DNA of 64,000 bases from Gilliamella apicola. Lineage in GTDB: Bacteria; Pseudomonadota; Gammaproteobacteria; Enterobacterales; Orbaceae. How positions within the stretch are numbered: position 1 is the stretch's first letter; the number at the start of each line of letters is the position of its first letter. The notes below the pieces were generated by a model. It had not been told where the DNA came from. It did not search any database and worked only from the letters and a program-made list of their open reading frames with translations. The stretch is taken from positions 186,001 through 250,000 of the forward strand of contig NZ_QGLP01000004.1 of NCBI RefSeq assembly GCF_003202915.1, written 5' to 3'. Both the position numbers and the translations under genes were made by a program. Of the stretch, positions 1-10,070 are shown piece after piece.

Positions 1-2411
1 GCTTTTTGCGTGTAGCAGAGATTATTGAAAATAATGCTAAACAAGAACAGACGGCAACGGTTTTATCTGCACCCGCTAAAATTACCAATCATTTAGTTGC
101 AATGGTCGAAAAAACAGTTGCCAAGCAAGATATCCAAACTAATATCTACGATGCTGAAAAAATCTTTGCTGACTTATTAGCTGGTATTGCCGAAGCGCTT
201 CCTAATTTTGCCTATGAAAAAATGAAAAAGTTTGCTCTTAATGAGCTAAATAATGTCAAACAACTGTTAGAAGGTATTCGACTATTAGGCCAATGTCCGG
301 ATAGTATTAATGCCACTATCATTTGTCGAGGTGAAAAACTTTCGATTGCTATAATGGAAGAATTGCTAAAAGCAAAAGGGCATGAAGTTACTGTTATTAA
401 TCCTGTGGCAATGTTAATTGCGCAAGGCGATTATTTAGAGTCGACAGTTGATATTGTCGAGTCATCTCATCGAATCAGTGAAATGCGTATTCCTCCAGAA
501 AATATAATTTTGATGCCAGGTTTTACCGCAGGTAATGAAAAGGGTGAATTAGTTGTTTTAGGACGTAACGGTTCAGATTATTCGGCTTCAGTATTAGCCG
601 CCTGTTTACGCGCCAATAGCTGTGAAATTTGGACCGATGTCGATGGAGTTTATACCTGTGATCCGCGAATTGTGCCAGATGCCAAACTACTACAAACAAT
701 GTCTTATCAAGAAGCTATGGAATTATCTTATTTTGGTGCTAAAGTGCTTCACCCAAGAACAATCTTACCGATTGCGCAATTCCAAATTCCATGTTTAATC
801 AAAAATACCAATAATCCAGATGCTCCAGGCACTTTAATTGGCGCTAATGTGATTGACAGTTCAACGCCCGTCAAAGGTATTACTAACTTAAATAATATGG
901 CCATGATAAATGTATCAGGTCCAGGATTGAAAGGTATGGTTGGTATGTCGGCGCGGGTTTTTTCCGCCATGTCCTATGCCGGTATTTCTGTCGTACTTAT
1001 TACCCAATCATCGTCTGAATATAGTATTAGTTTTTGTGTGCCTCAAACCGAACTATACCGCGCGGAAGAGGCATTGAGTGAAGAGTTTTATTTAGAATTA
1101 AAAGATGGCCTACTCGAACCAATTGAAGTAATTGAAAAATTAGCGATTATCTCCGTAGTTGGTGATGGCATGCGTACTTTACGTGGCTTATCGGCTAACT
1201 TCTTTACCGCATTAGCGCGCGCCAATATTAACATTGTGGCAATTGCCCAAGGTTCATCAGAACGCTCAATCTCAGTTGTGGTTGATAATGATGTTGCGGT
1301 AATGGGGGTTCGAGTGACTCACCAAATGTTATTCGGTACTGACAAAATGTTAGATGTATTTGTTATTGGTGTTGGTGGTGTTGGTGGTGCCTTGGTGGAT
1401 CAAATCGGTCGTCAACAAAAATGGCTTAAAAATAAACAAATTGACCTACGGGTTTGTGGTTTATTTAATTCCAAACACTCAGTACTTAATCGTGATGGAA
1501 TTAACTTAGATAATTGGCGTGATCAAATAAAACAAAGTGAAACCAGTTATAATCTAAACGGTATTATTGAATTTGCTAAAAATAACCGGCTGCTTAATCC
1601 AATTTTAGTCGATTGTACTTCAAGTAGTGATGTATCAGATAAATATGTTGATTTTCTGGCTAATGGTTTTCATGTGGTAACCCCGAATAAAAAAGCCAAC
1701 ACCAGTTCAATGGCTTATTACCTTCGTTTACGCCAAGAAGCAGCAAATAGTAAGCGTAAATTCCAATATGATACCAACGTTGGTGCTGGGCTACCGGTAA
1801 TCGAGAACTTACAGAATCTGCTTAATGCCGGTGACGAATTAATTAAGTTTTCCGGAATTTTATCGGGTTCATTATCTTTTATTTTTGGTAAGTTAGATGA
1901 AGGTATGTCATTATCAGAAGCAACTAAGTTGGCGAAAGAGAAAGGGTTTACCGAACCTGACCCGCGTGATGACTTATCCGGAACCGACGTAGCAAGGAAA
2001 CTATTAATTTTAGCAAGGGAAGCTGGATTACAACTTGAACTGGATCAAATTAATGTTGAATCTGTGCTACCAGCAGAATATTCTCAAGGCAATATTGATG
2101 AGTTTATGGCAAAACTTCCGGAACTCGATGCGCAATTTAAAGAAAAATCAGAAAAAGCCGCTAAAGAAGGAAAAGTTCTACGTTATGTTGCTAACATCGA
2201 TGGAGATCAATGTAGAGTCAAAATAGAAGCCGTAGATACTGAAGATCCTCTTTATAAAGTTAAAAATGGTGAAAATGCATTAGCATTTTATACCAGGTAT
2301 TATCAACCAATTCCATTAGTATTACGTGGTTACGGTGCCGGTAATGATGTAACTGCAGCGGGTGTGTTTGCTGATATTTTACGAACCACATCTGGAAAAA
2401 TTGGAGGCTAA
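1..2411 (+). CDS. thrA: Bifunctional aspartokinase I/homoserine dehydrogenase I (5'-partial)
   Basis: Fused enzyme for the first and third steps of the threonine branch from aspartate: an N-terminal aspartate kinase, two ACT regulatory domains that in this family bind threonine, and a C-terminal NADP-dependent homoserine dehydrogenase. Seen: kinase motifs [10 protein letters not shown] and [12 protein letters not shown] segments around 900-1290, the Rossmann motif [11 protein letters not shown] near 1360-1390, and homoserine dehydrogenase segments [12 protein letters not shown] and [12 protein letters not shown]. The left window edge cuts the gene. The first complete codon, at 3, aligns with Phe17 of E. 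coli ThrA, so about 16 codons are missing and the TTG at 6 is an internal leucine, not a start. The stop touches the ATG of thrB, as in the E. coli thrABC operon. A leader attenuator, if any, lies outside the window. Confidence 0.97.
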   Translation, partial: FLRVAEIIENNAKQEQTATVLSAPAKITNHLVAMVEKTVAKQDIQTNIYDAEKIFADLLAGIAEALPNFAYEKMKKFALNELNNVKQLLEGIRLLGQCPDSINATIICRGEKLSIAIMEELLKAKGHEVTVINPVAMLIAQGDYLESTVDIVESSHRISEMRIPPENIILMPGFTAGNEKGELVVLGRNGSDYSASVLAACLRANSCEIWTDVDGVYTCDPRIVPDAKLLQTMSYQEAMELSYFGAKVLHPRTILPIAQFQIPCLIKNTNNPDAPGTLIGANVIDSSTPVKGITNLNNMAMINVSGPGLKGMVGMSARVFSAMSYAGISVVLITQSSSEYSISFCVPQTELYRAEEALSEEFYLELKDGLLEPIEVIEKLAIISVVGDGMRTLRGLSANFFTALARANINIVAIAQGSSERSISVVVDNDVAVMGVRVTHQMLFGTDKMLDVFVIGVGGVGGALVDQIGRQQKWLKNKQIDLRVCGLFNSKHSVLNRDGINLDNWRDQIKQSETSYNLNGIIEFAKNNRLLNPILVDCTSSSDVSDKYVDFLANGFHVVTPNKKANTSSMAYYLRLRQEAANSKRKFQYDTNVGAGLPVIENLQNLLNAGDELIKFSGILSGSLSFIFGKLDEGMSLSEATKLAKEKGFTEPDPRDDLSGTDVARKLLILAREAGLQLELDQINVESVLPAEYSQGNIDEFMAKLPELDAQFKEKSEKAAKEGKVLRYVANIDGDQCRVKIEAVDTEDPLYKVKNGENALAFYTRYYQPIPLVLRGYGAGNDVTAAGVFADILRTTSGKIGG

Positions 2412-3350
2412 ATGAGTCATAAATCATTAACTGTTTATGCACCAGCATCAATGGCAAATATTAGTGTTGGCTTTGATATTTTAGGTGCAGCAATCAATCC
2501 AATTAGTGGGGCGATGTTAGGTGACTGTATTACCATTGAGTCGGCAACTGAGTTTAGTCTTACAAGCAAAGGTCAATTTGTTAAAAAATTACCCAAGGAT
2601 CCCAAATACAATATTGTTTATCAATGTTGGCAACGTTTTTGTAAGGCTATGGGTAAAACATTACCGGTTAACATAATGCTTGAAAAAAACATGCCAATTG
2701 GTTCTGGATTAGGTTCAAGTGCTTGTTCTGTCGTTGGTGCTTTTGTGGCATTAAATAAATTTTTTGATGAACCATTTAATCAATATGAAATGCTTTCCAT
2801 GATGGGGGAACTAGAAGGTCGAATTTCTGGTAGTGTGCATTATGATAATGTCGCTCCTTGTTACTTAGGTGGAATGCAACTTATCCTTGATGAAATGGGG
2901 GTGATAAGTGAAGCGATACCTCATTTTGACAATTGGTATTGGGTAATGGCTTATCCAGGTATTAAAGTTTCTACAGCTGAAGCTCGAGCAATATTACCTG
3001 CTCAATATCAAAAAGCAGATTGTGTTGCGCATGGTCGTTATGTAGGCGGTTTTTTACATGCTTGTTATACCAAACAACCCAAACTTGCAGCGGCAATGTT
3101 GATTGATAATATCGCCGAGCCTTATCGTAAACAATTGCTACCTAATTTCGATGCAACACAAATAAAGGTAAAACAACTTGGCGCATTAGCCTCTGGTATA
3201 TCTGGCTCAGGACCGACAATGTTTGTGGTAGCAGATAATCTTGAAACTGCAAAACAGATAGAGTCATTGTTAAAAAGTTCTTATTTACAAAATGAAGATG
3301 GTTTTACGCACATTTGTAAAATAGATCCACAAGGTGCAAGAGAGATTTAA
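2412..3350 (+). CDS. thrB: Homoserine kinase
   Basis: Cytoplasmic GHMP-family kinase that phosphorylates homoserine with ATP to O-phosphohomoserine, the substrate of ThrC. The ATP-binding glycine-rich loop PIGSGLGSS is at residues 95-103, and the C-terminal GHMP motif GISGSGPT at 262-269. The length, 312 residues, is normal for the enterobacterial enzyme. Its ATG directly follows the thrA stop codon, with a GGAG ribosome-binding site inside the end of thrA, so the two are probably translationally coupled. thrC follows after a gap of about 77 bases. Confidence 0.97.
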   Translation: MSHKSLTVYAPASMANISVGFDILGAAINPISGAMLGDCITIESATEFSLTSKGQFVKKLPKDPKYNIVYQCWQRFCKAMGKTLPVNIMLEKNMPIGSGLGSSACSVVGAFVALNKFFDEPFNQYEMLSMMGELEGRISGSVHYDNVAPCYLGGMQLILDEMGVISEAIPHFDNWYWVMAYPGIKVSTAEARAILPAQYQKADCVAHGRYVGGFLHACYTKQPKLAAAMLIDNIAEPYRKQLLPNFDATQIKVKQLGALASGISGSGPTMFVVADNLETAKQIESLLKSSYLQNEDGFTHICKIDPQGAREI

Positions 3351-3427
3351 GTTAATTGTTATTAAATAAAACAATAAGATTAAATCAAAAAGAAAACAAT
3401 TAAAGTATAAAATTATTGGAAAACATT

Positions 3428-4717
3428 ATGAAACTGTATAACTTAAAAGATCATTCTGAGCAGGTTAGTTTTGCGCAGGCAGTACAACAAGGATTAGGAA
3501 GAGGACAAGGCCTGTTTTTCCCAGAACAATTGCCAAAATTTTCTGCTCAAGAAATAGAAGCATTATTAAAAATGGACTTTATTACACGCAGTGCCAAAAT
3601 CTTATCCGCTTTTATTGGCAATGAAATTAACGATAATGATATGCATCGATTAGTGCAAAATGCTTTCCAATTTCCTGCCCCTGTTAAATCGGTAGAAGAT
3701 GATATTGGATCTTTGGAACTTTATCATGGTCCGACATTAGCATTTAAAGATTTTGGTGGACGCTTTATGGCACAAGCTTTAGTCCAAGTTGCTGCTGATA
3801 AAAAAATCACCATTTTGACCGCAACTTCGGGAGATACTGGTGCTGCTGTTGCCCATGCATTTTATCACTTACCGAATATTCGCGTCGTGATTTTATATCC
3901 AGAAGGTAAAATTAGCCCATTACAAGAGAAGCTCTTTTGTACGTTAGGTGATAACATTCACACCATTGCTATTCAAAGTGATTTTGATGCCTGCCAAGCT
4001 TTAGTTAAAAAAGCATTTGATGATGAAGAACTAAAAACAACCATTGGTTTAAACTCAGCTAATTCAATTAATATCAGTCGGCTTTTAGCGCAAATCTGCT
4101 ATTATTTTGAAGCTAATGCGCAACTCACCGCCAAACAACGTGAACAATTAGTTATTTCCGTACCAAGTGGTAATTTTGGCGATTTAACGGCTGGTTTACT
4201 GGCAAAAACCATGGGACTACCTATCAAACGCTTTATTGCTGCGACAAATGCTAATGATACTGTTCCTCGTTATTTAGAAACCGGTAAATGGGAACCACAT
4301 AAAACCGTGGCAACATTATCTAATGCTATGGATGTTAGTCAACCAAACAACTGGCCAAGAATCGAAGAAATTTATCAGCGAGAAGGTTGGGTTCTTAAAT
4401 CATTAGGGCATGCAGCTGTTTCTGACGAAGTTTCAGTAAAAACGGTTCAGGAGTTGGATAAAAAAGGTTATTTATCTGAGCCTCATGGCGCTATCGCCTA
4501 CCGAGCATTACGCGATCAGCTGCAAAAAGGAGAGTATGGTTTATTTTTAGGAACAGCTCATCCAGCTAAATTCAAAGAAGTGGTTGAAGACATCCTTGGT
4601 CGCTCAATCTCATTACCATCAGCCTTGGCTGAAAGAGCTGAAATGCCATTACTTTCTCACTATATGCCGGATGATTTTACTAAATTGCGTGATTTCTTAA
4701 TCTCATTAACATGGTAA
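3428..4717 (+). CDS. thrC: Threonine synthase
   Basis: PLP-dependent enzyme converting O-phosphohomoserine to threonine, the last step of the pathway. The PLP lysine is Lys107 in GPTLAFKDFGG, the same number as in E. coli, and the phosphate-binding segment ATSGDTGAAVA follows. I chose the ATG at 3428 (MKLYNLKDHS), which matches the E. coli N-terminus. An in-frame TTG at 3416 would add four residues with no support. The protein has 429 residues, the usual size. It is the last gene of thrABC and is followed within about 10 bases by a terminator hairpin. Confidence 0.97.
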   Translation: MKLYNLKDHSEQVSFAQAVQQGLGRGQGLFFPEQLPKFSAQEIEALLKMDFITRSAKILSAFIGNEINDNDMHRLVQNAFQFPAPVKSVEDDIGSLELYHGPTLAFKDFGGRFMAQALVQVAADKKITILTATSGDTGAAVAHAFYHLPNIRVVILYPEGKISPLQEKLFCTLGDNIHTIAIQSDFDACQALVKKAFDDEELKTTIGLNSANSINISRLLAQICYYFEANAQLTAKQREQLVISVPSGNFGDLTAGLLAKTMGLPIKRFIAATNANDTVPRYLETGKWEPHKTVATLSNAMDVSQPNNWPRIEEIYQREGWVLKSLGHAAVSDEVSVKTVQELDKKGYLSEPHGAIAYRALRDQLQKGEYGLFLGTAHPAKFKEVVEDILGRSISLPSALAERAEMPLLSHYMPDDFTKLRDFLISLTW

Positions 4718-4726
4718 ATTTGATTG

Positions 4727-4754
4727 CCGTCACTAGATTGGTGACGGATTTTTA
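4727..4754 (+). terminator. Rho-independent terminator of thrABC
   Basis: A perfect 7-bp stem (CCGTCAC at 4727-4733, GTGACGG at 4741-4747) with a 7-base loop, followed by a short T-rich stretch ATTTTTA. It lies 10 bases after the thrC stop, which fits the end of the threonine operon. Confidence 0.8.
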
Positions 4755-4866
4755 GCATTTATTTTGATTACAAATTTTTAGAATATATATTACTTAGCTG
4801 AAATCTTGTTTAAATGACTAATTTCGGCTATTGTAAGTTAAGTTAAAACGTTATCAGGATATATTT

Positions 4867-5319
4867 ATGCACTGTCCGTTTTGTAATGCAGATGATACAA
4901 AAGTTATTGATTCTCGCCTAGTAGGAGAAGGTTTTCAGGTTCGTCGCCGTCGACAATGTGTCGAATGTAATGAACGGTTTACTACATTTGAAGTGGCTGA
5001 GTTAATTATGCCTAATGTAATCAAAAGCAATAAGGTTCGCGAACCTTTCAATGAAGATAAACTTCGCAATGGTATAAAACGAGCCCTTGAAAAACGCCCA
5101 GTTAGTTTTGATGCAATAGAAGATGCCATCACGCGAATTAAATCAAAACTAAGAGCAACAGGAGAACGCGAAGTACCAGCCAAATTAATTGGTAATTTTG
5201 TTATTGAAGAACTTAAAAACCTTGATAAGGTTGCCTATATTCGTTTTGCTTCTGTTTATTTCAGTTTTGACGACATTGAACAATTCAGTAATGAAATTGC
5301 TAAGTTGCAACAAAAATAA
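4867..5319 (+). CDS. nrdR: Transcriptional repressor NrdR
   Basis: Zinc- and nucleotide-binding repressor of ribonucleotide reductase operons. An N-terminal zinc ribbon uses Cys3, Cys6, Cys31 and Cys34, with an arginine-rich stretch just before the second pair. An ATP-cone domain fills roughly residues 49-139 and senses ATP/dATP in this family. The length, 150 residues, is typical. It sits 14 bases upstream of ribD, the standard gammaproteobacterial pairing, so the two are probably co-transcribed. Start: ATG preceded by a weak AGGAT sequence. Confidence 0.96.
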   Translation: MHCPFCNADDTKVIDSRLVGEGFQVRRRRQCVECNERFTTFEVAELIMPNVIKSNKVREPFNEDKLRNGIKRALEKRPVSFDAIEDAITRIKSKLRATGEREVPAKLIGNFVIEELKNLDKVAYIRFASVYFSFDDIEQFSNEIAKLQQK

Positions 5320-5333
5320 TCTAATTTAATACA

Positions 5334-6443
5334 ATGGCTATGGATAAAGATCAATTTTATATGCAGCAAGCTATTGAACTTGCTAAACTTGGTCGTTTTA
5401 CTACTACACCAAATCCTAATGTAGGTTGTATCATTGTTAAAAATGATCAGATTATTGGTAAAGGTTTTCATCTAAAAGCGGGTTTACCGCATGCAGAAGT
5501 CTATGCATTAAAAATGGCAGGTGATGAAGCCAAAGATGCCACCGCTTATGTAACACTTGAACCCTGTAGCCATTATGGCCGAACGCCCCCTTGTGCTGAT
5601 GCTCTTGTTAGATCCGGAATTAAACGGGTTGTTATTGCGATGCAAGATCCTAATCCTAACGTTGCTGGTAAGGGGATTAAACGTTTAAAAGACGCCGGTA
5701 TTGAAGTTATGGTTGGTGTTTTGAATGAACAAGCCGAAGCGATTAATAAAGGTTTTTTAAAATGTATGCGCACAGGCACACCCTATGTACAACTTAAGCT
5801 TGCTGCCTCGTTAGATGGTAAAATTGCTATGGCATCGGGTGAAAGTAAATGGATTACTTCAAGTGTAGCAAGACAAGATGTACAACAATATCGAGCGCAA
5901 GCTAGTTGTATTTTAAGTACCCGAGCAACCGTTCAAGCTGATAATGCCAGTTTAACGGTTAGATATAACGAATTACCTAATGAGATTAGAAAAATTTATC
6001 CACTAGAAAATATTCGACAACCGATTCGCGTTATTATAGACAGTCAAAATCGATTAACCGGCAATGAAAATATCTTTAGTCAATCGGGTGAAACATGGAT
6101 AGTGCGCAAGCAAAATATTCCAATAATTAAAACCAATACCAAGCTAATTATTGAATCCTCAGCCCAAAATCAGATAGATTTAGTCAAATTATTAAAGGAA
6201 TTAGGTAAAAATCAGATTAATTCTGTTTGGGTTGAAGCAGGGGCACATCTTGCTGGTGCGTTGATTGAACAAGATTTAGTTGATGAACTCATTATTTATT
6301 ATGCGCCTAAATTGCTAGGTCATAATGCAAAAGATTTATGTGTATTACCTAATCTTAAAAAATTATCCTTAGCACCTCAATTTCAATTTGAATCGGTAGT
6401 TGCTGTGGGTGATGATTTAAGGATTATTTTAAAAAGAAAGTAA
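5334..6443 (+). CDS. ribD: Bifunctional diaminohydroxyphosphoribosylaminopyrimidine deaminase/5-amino-6-(5-phosphoribosylamino)uracil reductase
   Basis: Carries out the second and third steps of riboflavin synthesis. The N-terminal cytidine-deaminase-like domain has the zinc motif HAE at 53-55 with Cys78 and Cys87 in PCSHYGRTPPC. The C-terminal RibD reductase domain starts near residue 150 (KLAASLDGKIAMASGES) and includes the segment VWVEAGAHLAGAL. The length, 369 residues, matches E. coli. Two ATGs are available at the start (5334 and 5340); the first is kept. Unlike in E. coli, ribH and nusB do not follow; the next gene is an unknown protein. Confidence 0.96.
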   Translation: MAMDKDQFYMQQAIELAKLGRFTTTPNPNVGCIIVKNDQIIGKGFHLKAGLPHAEVYALKMAGDEAKDATAYVTLEPCSHYGRTPPCADALVRSGIKRVVIAMQDPNPNVAGKGIKRLKDAGIEVMVGVLNEQAEAINKGFLKCMRTGTPYVQLKLAASLDGKIAMASGESKWITSSVARQDVQQYRAQASCILSTRATVQADNASLTVRYNELPNEIRKIYPLENIRQPIRVIIDSQNRLTGNENIFSQSGETWIVRKQNIPIIKTNTKLIIESSAQNQIDLVKLLKELGKNQINSVWVEAGAHLAGALIEQDLVDELIIYYAPKLLGHNAKDLCVLPNLKKLSLAPQFQFESVVAVGDDLRIILKRK

Positions 6444-6524
6444 ATTTTTATCTTGATCATAATTCAATAAGTTAAATAAGTTAAATAAGATGAAAACTAG
6501 AAATAGAAAAGCGATTTAATTGAT

Positions 6525-6977
6525 ATGTATGATAAAACAAAATTTAGTATGCTCAATATTGATGATTTTTTTTGTTCAAATCAATATAACACTTTTAAAG
6601 AAGATTTTAGTTACGCTGATGTCCAAGGCATAGGAAAAGGTGGTTATCAAATTCTATTTTTTTATATTTTAGATCGCGTTGAGGCATTATCAATTCAAGA
6701 TATTACGGATAACGCTTTTTTAATTGATAAAGCTAATCAAATTTTAAGTTACCTTGGTTTTGATTTTAAGATTGGTCACCCGTTTGAGTTAACTGATGAA
6801 TTTAACCATAACTATAGATTTAAAGATAGTTTTATTGAAGATCAGATACGTTATTATTATGATTTTGAAGGAATGTTAATTGTTCTAGGTATTACTTGGG
6901 AAGGCATTTTGGACTCATTTGAAATGGTTAACAATAAAACAATTATCAATAATCGTCTGGAATTTTTTACTACCTAA
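6525..6977 (+). CDS. Hypothetical protein, 150 residues
   Basis: I do not recognise the family. The protein is acidic and rich in Phe, Tyr, Asp and Ile, with no signal peptide, membrane segment or cysteine motif. It appears to be a small soluble cytoplasmic protein. Aromatic and hydrophobic residues alternate with charged ones throughout, as in a folded domain rather than a random ORF. The ATG at 6525 has no strong Shine-Dalgarno sequence. It follows ribD by 81 bases on the same strand and precedes the decayed PTS locus. The composition resembles small SMI1/KNR4-like or immunity-type proteins, but I see no motif that supports naming it. Confidence 0.6.
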   Translation: MYDKTKFSMLNIDDFFCSNQYNTFKEDFSYADVQGIGKGGYQILFFYILDRVEALSIQDITDNAFLIDKANQILSYLGFDFKIGHPFELTDEFNHNYRFKDSFIEDQIRYYYDFEGMLIVLGITWEGILDSFEMVNNKTIINNRLEFFTT

Positions 6978-7093
6978 TATTCTTCTTATAGTTTAAAAAC
7001 TTACTGTATTAACCGCTTTAATTGATTAATTGTGAATCAGTTGGAGTTAACCTCCCATGATTTCACATCGTCTCTTCTCATGGGATGGTTATA

Positions 7094-7369
7094 TTAGTTG
7101 CCTTGAAGGATTGTTAATAGCTCTTCTGGTTTTTTAACGGATTGAATTCGCGCTAAAGTATCTTCAGCAATAACTGCTGTGGTTAATTGACGCAAAATAT
7201 CTAAATATTCATTATTTTTAGCTGCTATACCAATAACAACATAGGCAATATTATCATCTTAATCACAATTTGCTCCTTCAGGGTAATAGATGACTTTTAA
7301 TCCTGTTTGTATAACACTATCGCGTTTATCTGTAGTTTCATGAGGAATAGTTAGACTATTTCCTAAATG
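7094..7369 (-). pseudogene. Broken fructose-type PTS EIIA domain (FruB-like)
   Basis: Conceptual translation on the minus strand gives HLGNSLTIPHETTDKRD at 7369-7319, then TGLKVIYYPEG, an in-frame TAA at 7259-7261, then IAYVVIGIAAKNNEYLDILRQLT and a normal stop at 7094-7096. This is the C-terminal two thirds of an EIIA of the fructose/mannitol class, most like the IIA part of FruB; IPHE contains the phosphorylatable histidine. The first third, including the start, is missing, and upstream codons contain another stop. It lies downstream of the IIBC gene on the same strand and was probably once co-transcribed with it. Confidence 0.85.
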
Positions 7370-7560
7370 TATAAATCATAAATTATGATCATATATGGTT
7401 CAAATATAATCATTCTTAACTTATCTTTTTTTACTAAGAATTAGAATAGCAACTTCAACTCTTAATTTTTATATTGCTTATTCTAAATTTATCTTAATAA
7501 GTTAAATATTTTTACTAAATTAATTATCGACCATATTTACTATTTAGTTATTTTATTTTT

Positions 7561-8961
7561 CTAATGTTGCTTTGGTGTTTCATGCGTACGAATTAAGCCT
7601 AATAAAATTGCTCCTACTAATGCACTAATAAAAATACAGCCGACCCATATAAAGGGTTTATTAACTAATGGTAGTACTAGAAAACCACCTTGAGGTGCCG
7701 GGACTTGAATTTGACATATAAATGTCAATACTGCAGCAATAGTCGATGAAAACATCATAATCGGAATGACACGAAACGGATCTTTAGCTACAAAAGGGAG
7801 AGCACCCTCAGTTATAAGAGTTGAACCAAGTATATAATTTGCAATACCTGCTGCACGTTCTTCTTTAGTAAATGCTTTACCTCGAAATATTGTAGTTGAA
7901 AACGCAATAACTAAAGGTGGAACAATACAGGCCGCTGAAACACTAGCTATAAAATAGTAATTACCTTCTTCTAATAGCATAATACTAGTTGCATAAGCTG
8001 CTTTATTGATTAGGCCGCCGATGTCGAAAGAGCACATTGTTCCAATAATAATACCTAGTAAAATAGGATTACTTGATTGTAACGAGAATAACCACTCTGC
8101 CATACTAGTACTGATAGTGGCAATTCGCCTACTACTTAAATACGCACTTACACCAATTATAAATATACCAATTAATGGCATTATTAAAATGGATTTAATC
8201 CCTTCAAATGAACGAGGAAGATTACTTAACAATTTATCTAGAAACAACATTAAATAACCTGCAGTGAATCCCACAGAAATGCAGCCTAAAATACCAGTAC
8301 CGTTTAAACTAACAATTGAACCGCCCACAAAACCTACTATCATTCCATAACGACCGCTGATTGAATAGGCTAAAAAACTAGTGAAAATAGGTAGCATTAG
8401 TTGAATGCTTTGGCTTCCAATTTTAATCAGCAGTGCAGCAAACTCATTATATTCAGCATTGTTTGGGTCTGAAGAATAAATTCCACATAATAATGACAAT
8501 GAAATTAATAGTCCGCCTGCAACAGTAAACGGTAGCATATAATAAACACCACTTGTAAGATGTTTATACATTTGCCAAGGTTCTTTTACTTCTCTTTGAT
8601 TTAGATTGTCTAATTTATAAATGTTACTTTCTGAGTTTTTGTAGACGGGTACATTACCTGAATTTATTTTTTCAATTAGTAGTGCTGCTTCATAAATAGC
8701 ATCTTTTATCGATACTTCAATAATAGGTAACCCATTAAAACGAGTAGGATTAACCCTTTTATCTGATATAATAATGACACCAATTGCATAAGCTATATCT
8801 GCATCAGTTATCTGATTCTCTATACCTTTTACGCCATTAGTTTCTATTTTAATAACTAAACCTTCTTTTAAAGCTGCGGATTTTAATGCGTCCTCTGCCA
8901 TAAAATTATCCGTTACATTAGTAGAATAATTTATTACTGCTAGTATATTTTTTGTATCCAT
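7561..8961 (-). CDS. Fructose-family PTS IIBC component lacking the active-site cysteine
   Basis: Inner-membrane sugar permease of the FruA type, 466 residues: one IIB domain (about 1-100) followed by a multi-spanning IIC domain (about 125-460). IIC motifs are present: SFDIGGLINKAAYAT and ITEGALPFVAKDPFRVIP, with the conserved Glu at residue 385. The IIB active site is not intact. Where FruA has ACPTGVAHTFMA this protein has NYSTNVTDNFMA, so the phosphorylated cysteine is Tyr12 and the HT pair is DN. Phosphotransfer by this domain should therefore be impossible. Neighbouring genes of the locus (aldolase, EIIA, regulator, kinase) are all broken, so this is probably a gene in early decay that still has an open frame. 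A non-phosphorylating role cannot be excluded. Start: ATG with a weak ribosome site. Confidence 0.8.
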   Translation of the reverse strand: MDTKNILAVINYSTNVTDNFMAEDALKSAALKEGLVIKIETNGVKGIENQITDADIAYAIGVIIISDKRVNPTRFNGLPIIEVSIKDAIYEAALLIEKINSGNVPVYKNSESNIYKLDNLNQREVKEPWQMYKHLTSGVYYMLPFTVAGGLLISLSLLCGIYSSDPNNAEYNEFAALLIKIGSQSIQLMLPIFTSFLAYSISGRYGMIVGFVGGSIVSLNGTGILGCISVGFTAGYLMLFLDKLLSNLPRSFEGIKSILIMPLIGIFIIGVSAYLSSRRIATISTSMAEWLFSLQSSNPILLGIIIGTMCSFDIGGLINKAAYATSIMLLEEGNYYFIASVSAACIVPPLVIAFSTTIFRGKAFTKEERAAGIANYILGSTLITEGALPFVAKDPFRVIPIMMFSSTIAAVLTFICQIQVPAPQGGFLVLPLVNKPFIWVGCIFISALVGAILLGLIRTHETPKQH

Positions 8962-9019
8962 TTCAATCTGTTTTTATTTAGTAAACTTTCAATGTTCTTT
9001 AATAACTATTATTATTTTG

Positions 9020-9414
9020 TTATTTAAGAATAGCAAGTATTTTGGTTTTTTTATTATCAGGAATAAAAGGTCCTTTGGAGATCAATTTATATTCATTTTG
9101 TTCATCAATCATTGCCGCTCACACGCCGATATTAATTTTATTGGCGATATCACTAAATTTTTAAAGATGATCTAAATGAACGGTTGATGGAATATGATAC
9201 TTTTTGATAATTTATTGGTAATTTGAATGATATTTTCTGTTCCCGCATTGCAATATGAGCTTGGCGCACAAGTTAAAATAACTGGCGATTGATACTAGGC
9301 AATGGTTTCAATAATTACTTGCATCGTTTCCAAATTATGTATATTAAATACAGGGATAGCAAATTGCTCTCTTTAGGCTTTCATTAACCTGTTATTGCTC
9401 GAAATAATAGTCAT
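9020..9414 (-). pseudogene. Broken class II ketose-bisphosphate aldolase (GatY/KbaY-like)
   Basis: Minus-strand translation from an ATG at 9414 gives MTIISSNNRLMKA, stop, then FAIPVFNIHNLETMQVIIET, a second stop, then SPVILTCAPSSYCNAGTENI and TNKLSK. After this the frame shifts and a segment matching the zinc-site region (IPSTVHLDHL) is read in another frame. Then come FSDIANKINIGV, another stop and AAMID. These pieces match the first 110 or so residues of GatY/KbaY tagatose-bisphosphate aldolases in order. The rest of the gene is deleted; the last 30 codons before the TAA at 9020 do not resemble an aldolase. At least three in-frame stops and one frameshift make it a clear pseudogene. Confidence 0.85.
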
Positions 9415-9748
9415 CCCACTAATTCTTAACTTTAGTAAATCATATACACCCTTATTTTCGAGTTGAAACTAATTTGTGATAATTATGCTTATCAAACAAA
9501 ATATAATTAAGTATCAACATTGTTAGTTAAATTAAAAAAAATTAATTATTTATTAATAAATTGGGTAATTTTTTGAGTGTTTTTCTTCGGTAAGTATTTG
9601 CTATTACCTAAAATAACAAATCGCAATTTATCTCTATGACAATGATTGAGGGATAGATTGAAGCTATTGTTGTTTATTGTTGATTTTCTGTAGATAAATT
9701 ATTATGGTATTTATTTCTAATTTTTATTTGTAACATAGGAAGTGAAAA
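9415..9748. other. Divergent AT-rich intergenic region of the decayed PTS locus
   Basis: No coding potential or RNA gene is seen in these 334 bases. The stretch separates the minus-strand aldolase remnant from the plus-strand regulator remnant, so it must have held divergent promoters and operators of the former locus. I cannot pick out a convincing promoter or a repeated operator. Confidence 0.5.
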
Positions 9749-10070
9749 TTGGCTAGAGCATCTTCGACCCTATTAAAACGTCGACTAGATATCGTAAAAA
9801 TTGTACGCCAAAATGGAGAAGTAAATGTTGACGAATTGTCTAATCAGCTAAAGCTTTCTCACGTTACAATCAGGCAAGATTTAACTTGAACAATAGGGAT
9901 ATTTGAAGCGTTCCTTTGGTGGGACGATCTATATTTTCCCTTATAGCTTAGTTCGTAATTCTATTCCCATCAATACTAGTAATACCAAAGGAAATCGCGA
10001 TGTTGATTTAGCAAAAGCTTGTTTAAGCTATATTAATGATGGTGATACTATTTTTTATAGTGTATGTGGG
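9749..10070 (+). pseudogene. Broken DeoR-family transcriptional regulator
   Basis: A TTG at 9749, ten bases after an AGGA ribosome site, opens 46 codons that read as a DeoR N-terminal helix-turn-helix: RRLDIVKIVRQNGEVNVDEL and LSHVTIRQDLT. A TGA at 9887 interrupts. A frameshift plus a TAG at 9894 follow, and in the new frame GYLKRSFGGTIY continues the DeoR domain up to AKACLSYINDGDTIF near 10055. The effector-binding half is deleted, and the frame runs straight into a sugar-kinase fragment at about 10071. The protein closest in plan is AgaR or a similar repressor of tagatose/galactosamine genes. It cannot work as a repressor. Confidence 0.85.

Noticed and set aside
7049-7090. Inverted repeat as a terminator of the EIIA remnant
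   Set aside because: The stem is 8-11 bp with a bulge but there is no U-run on the minus strand and a 17-base loop; no secure function.
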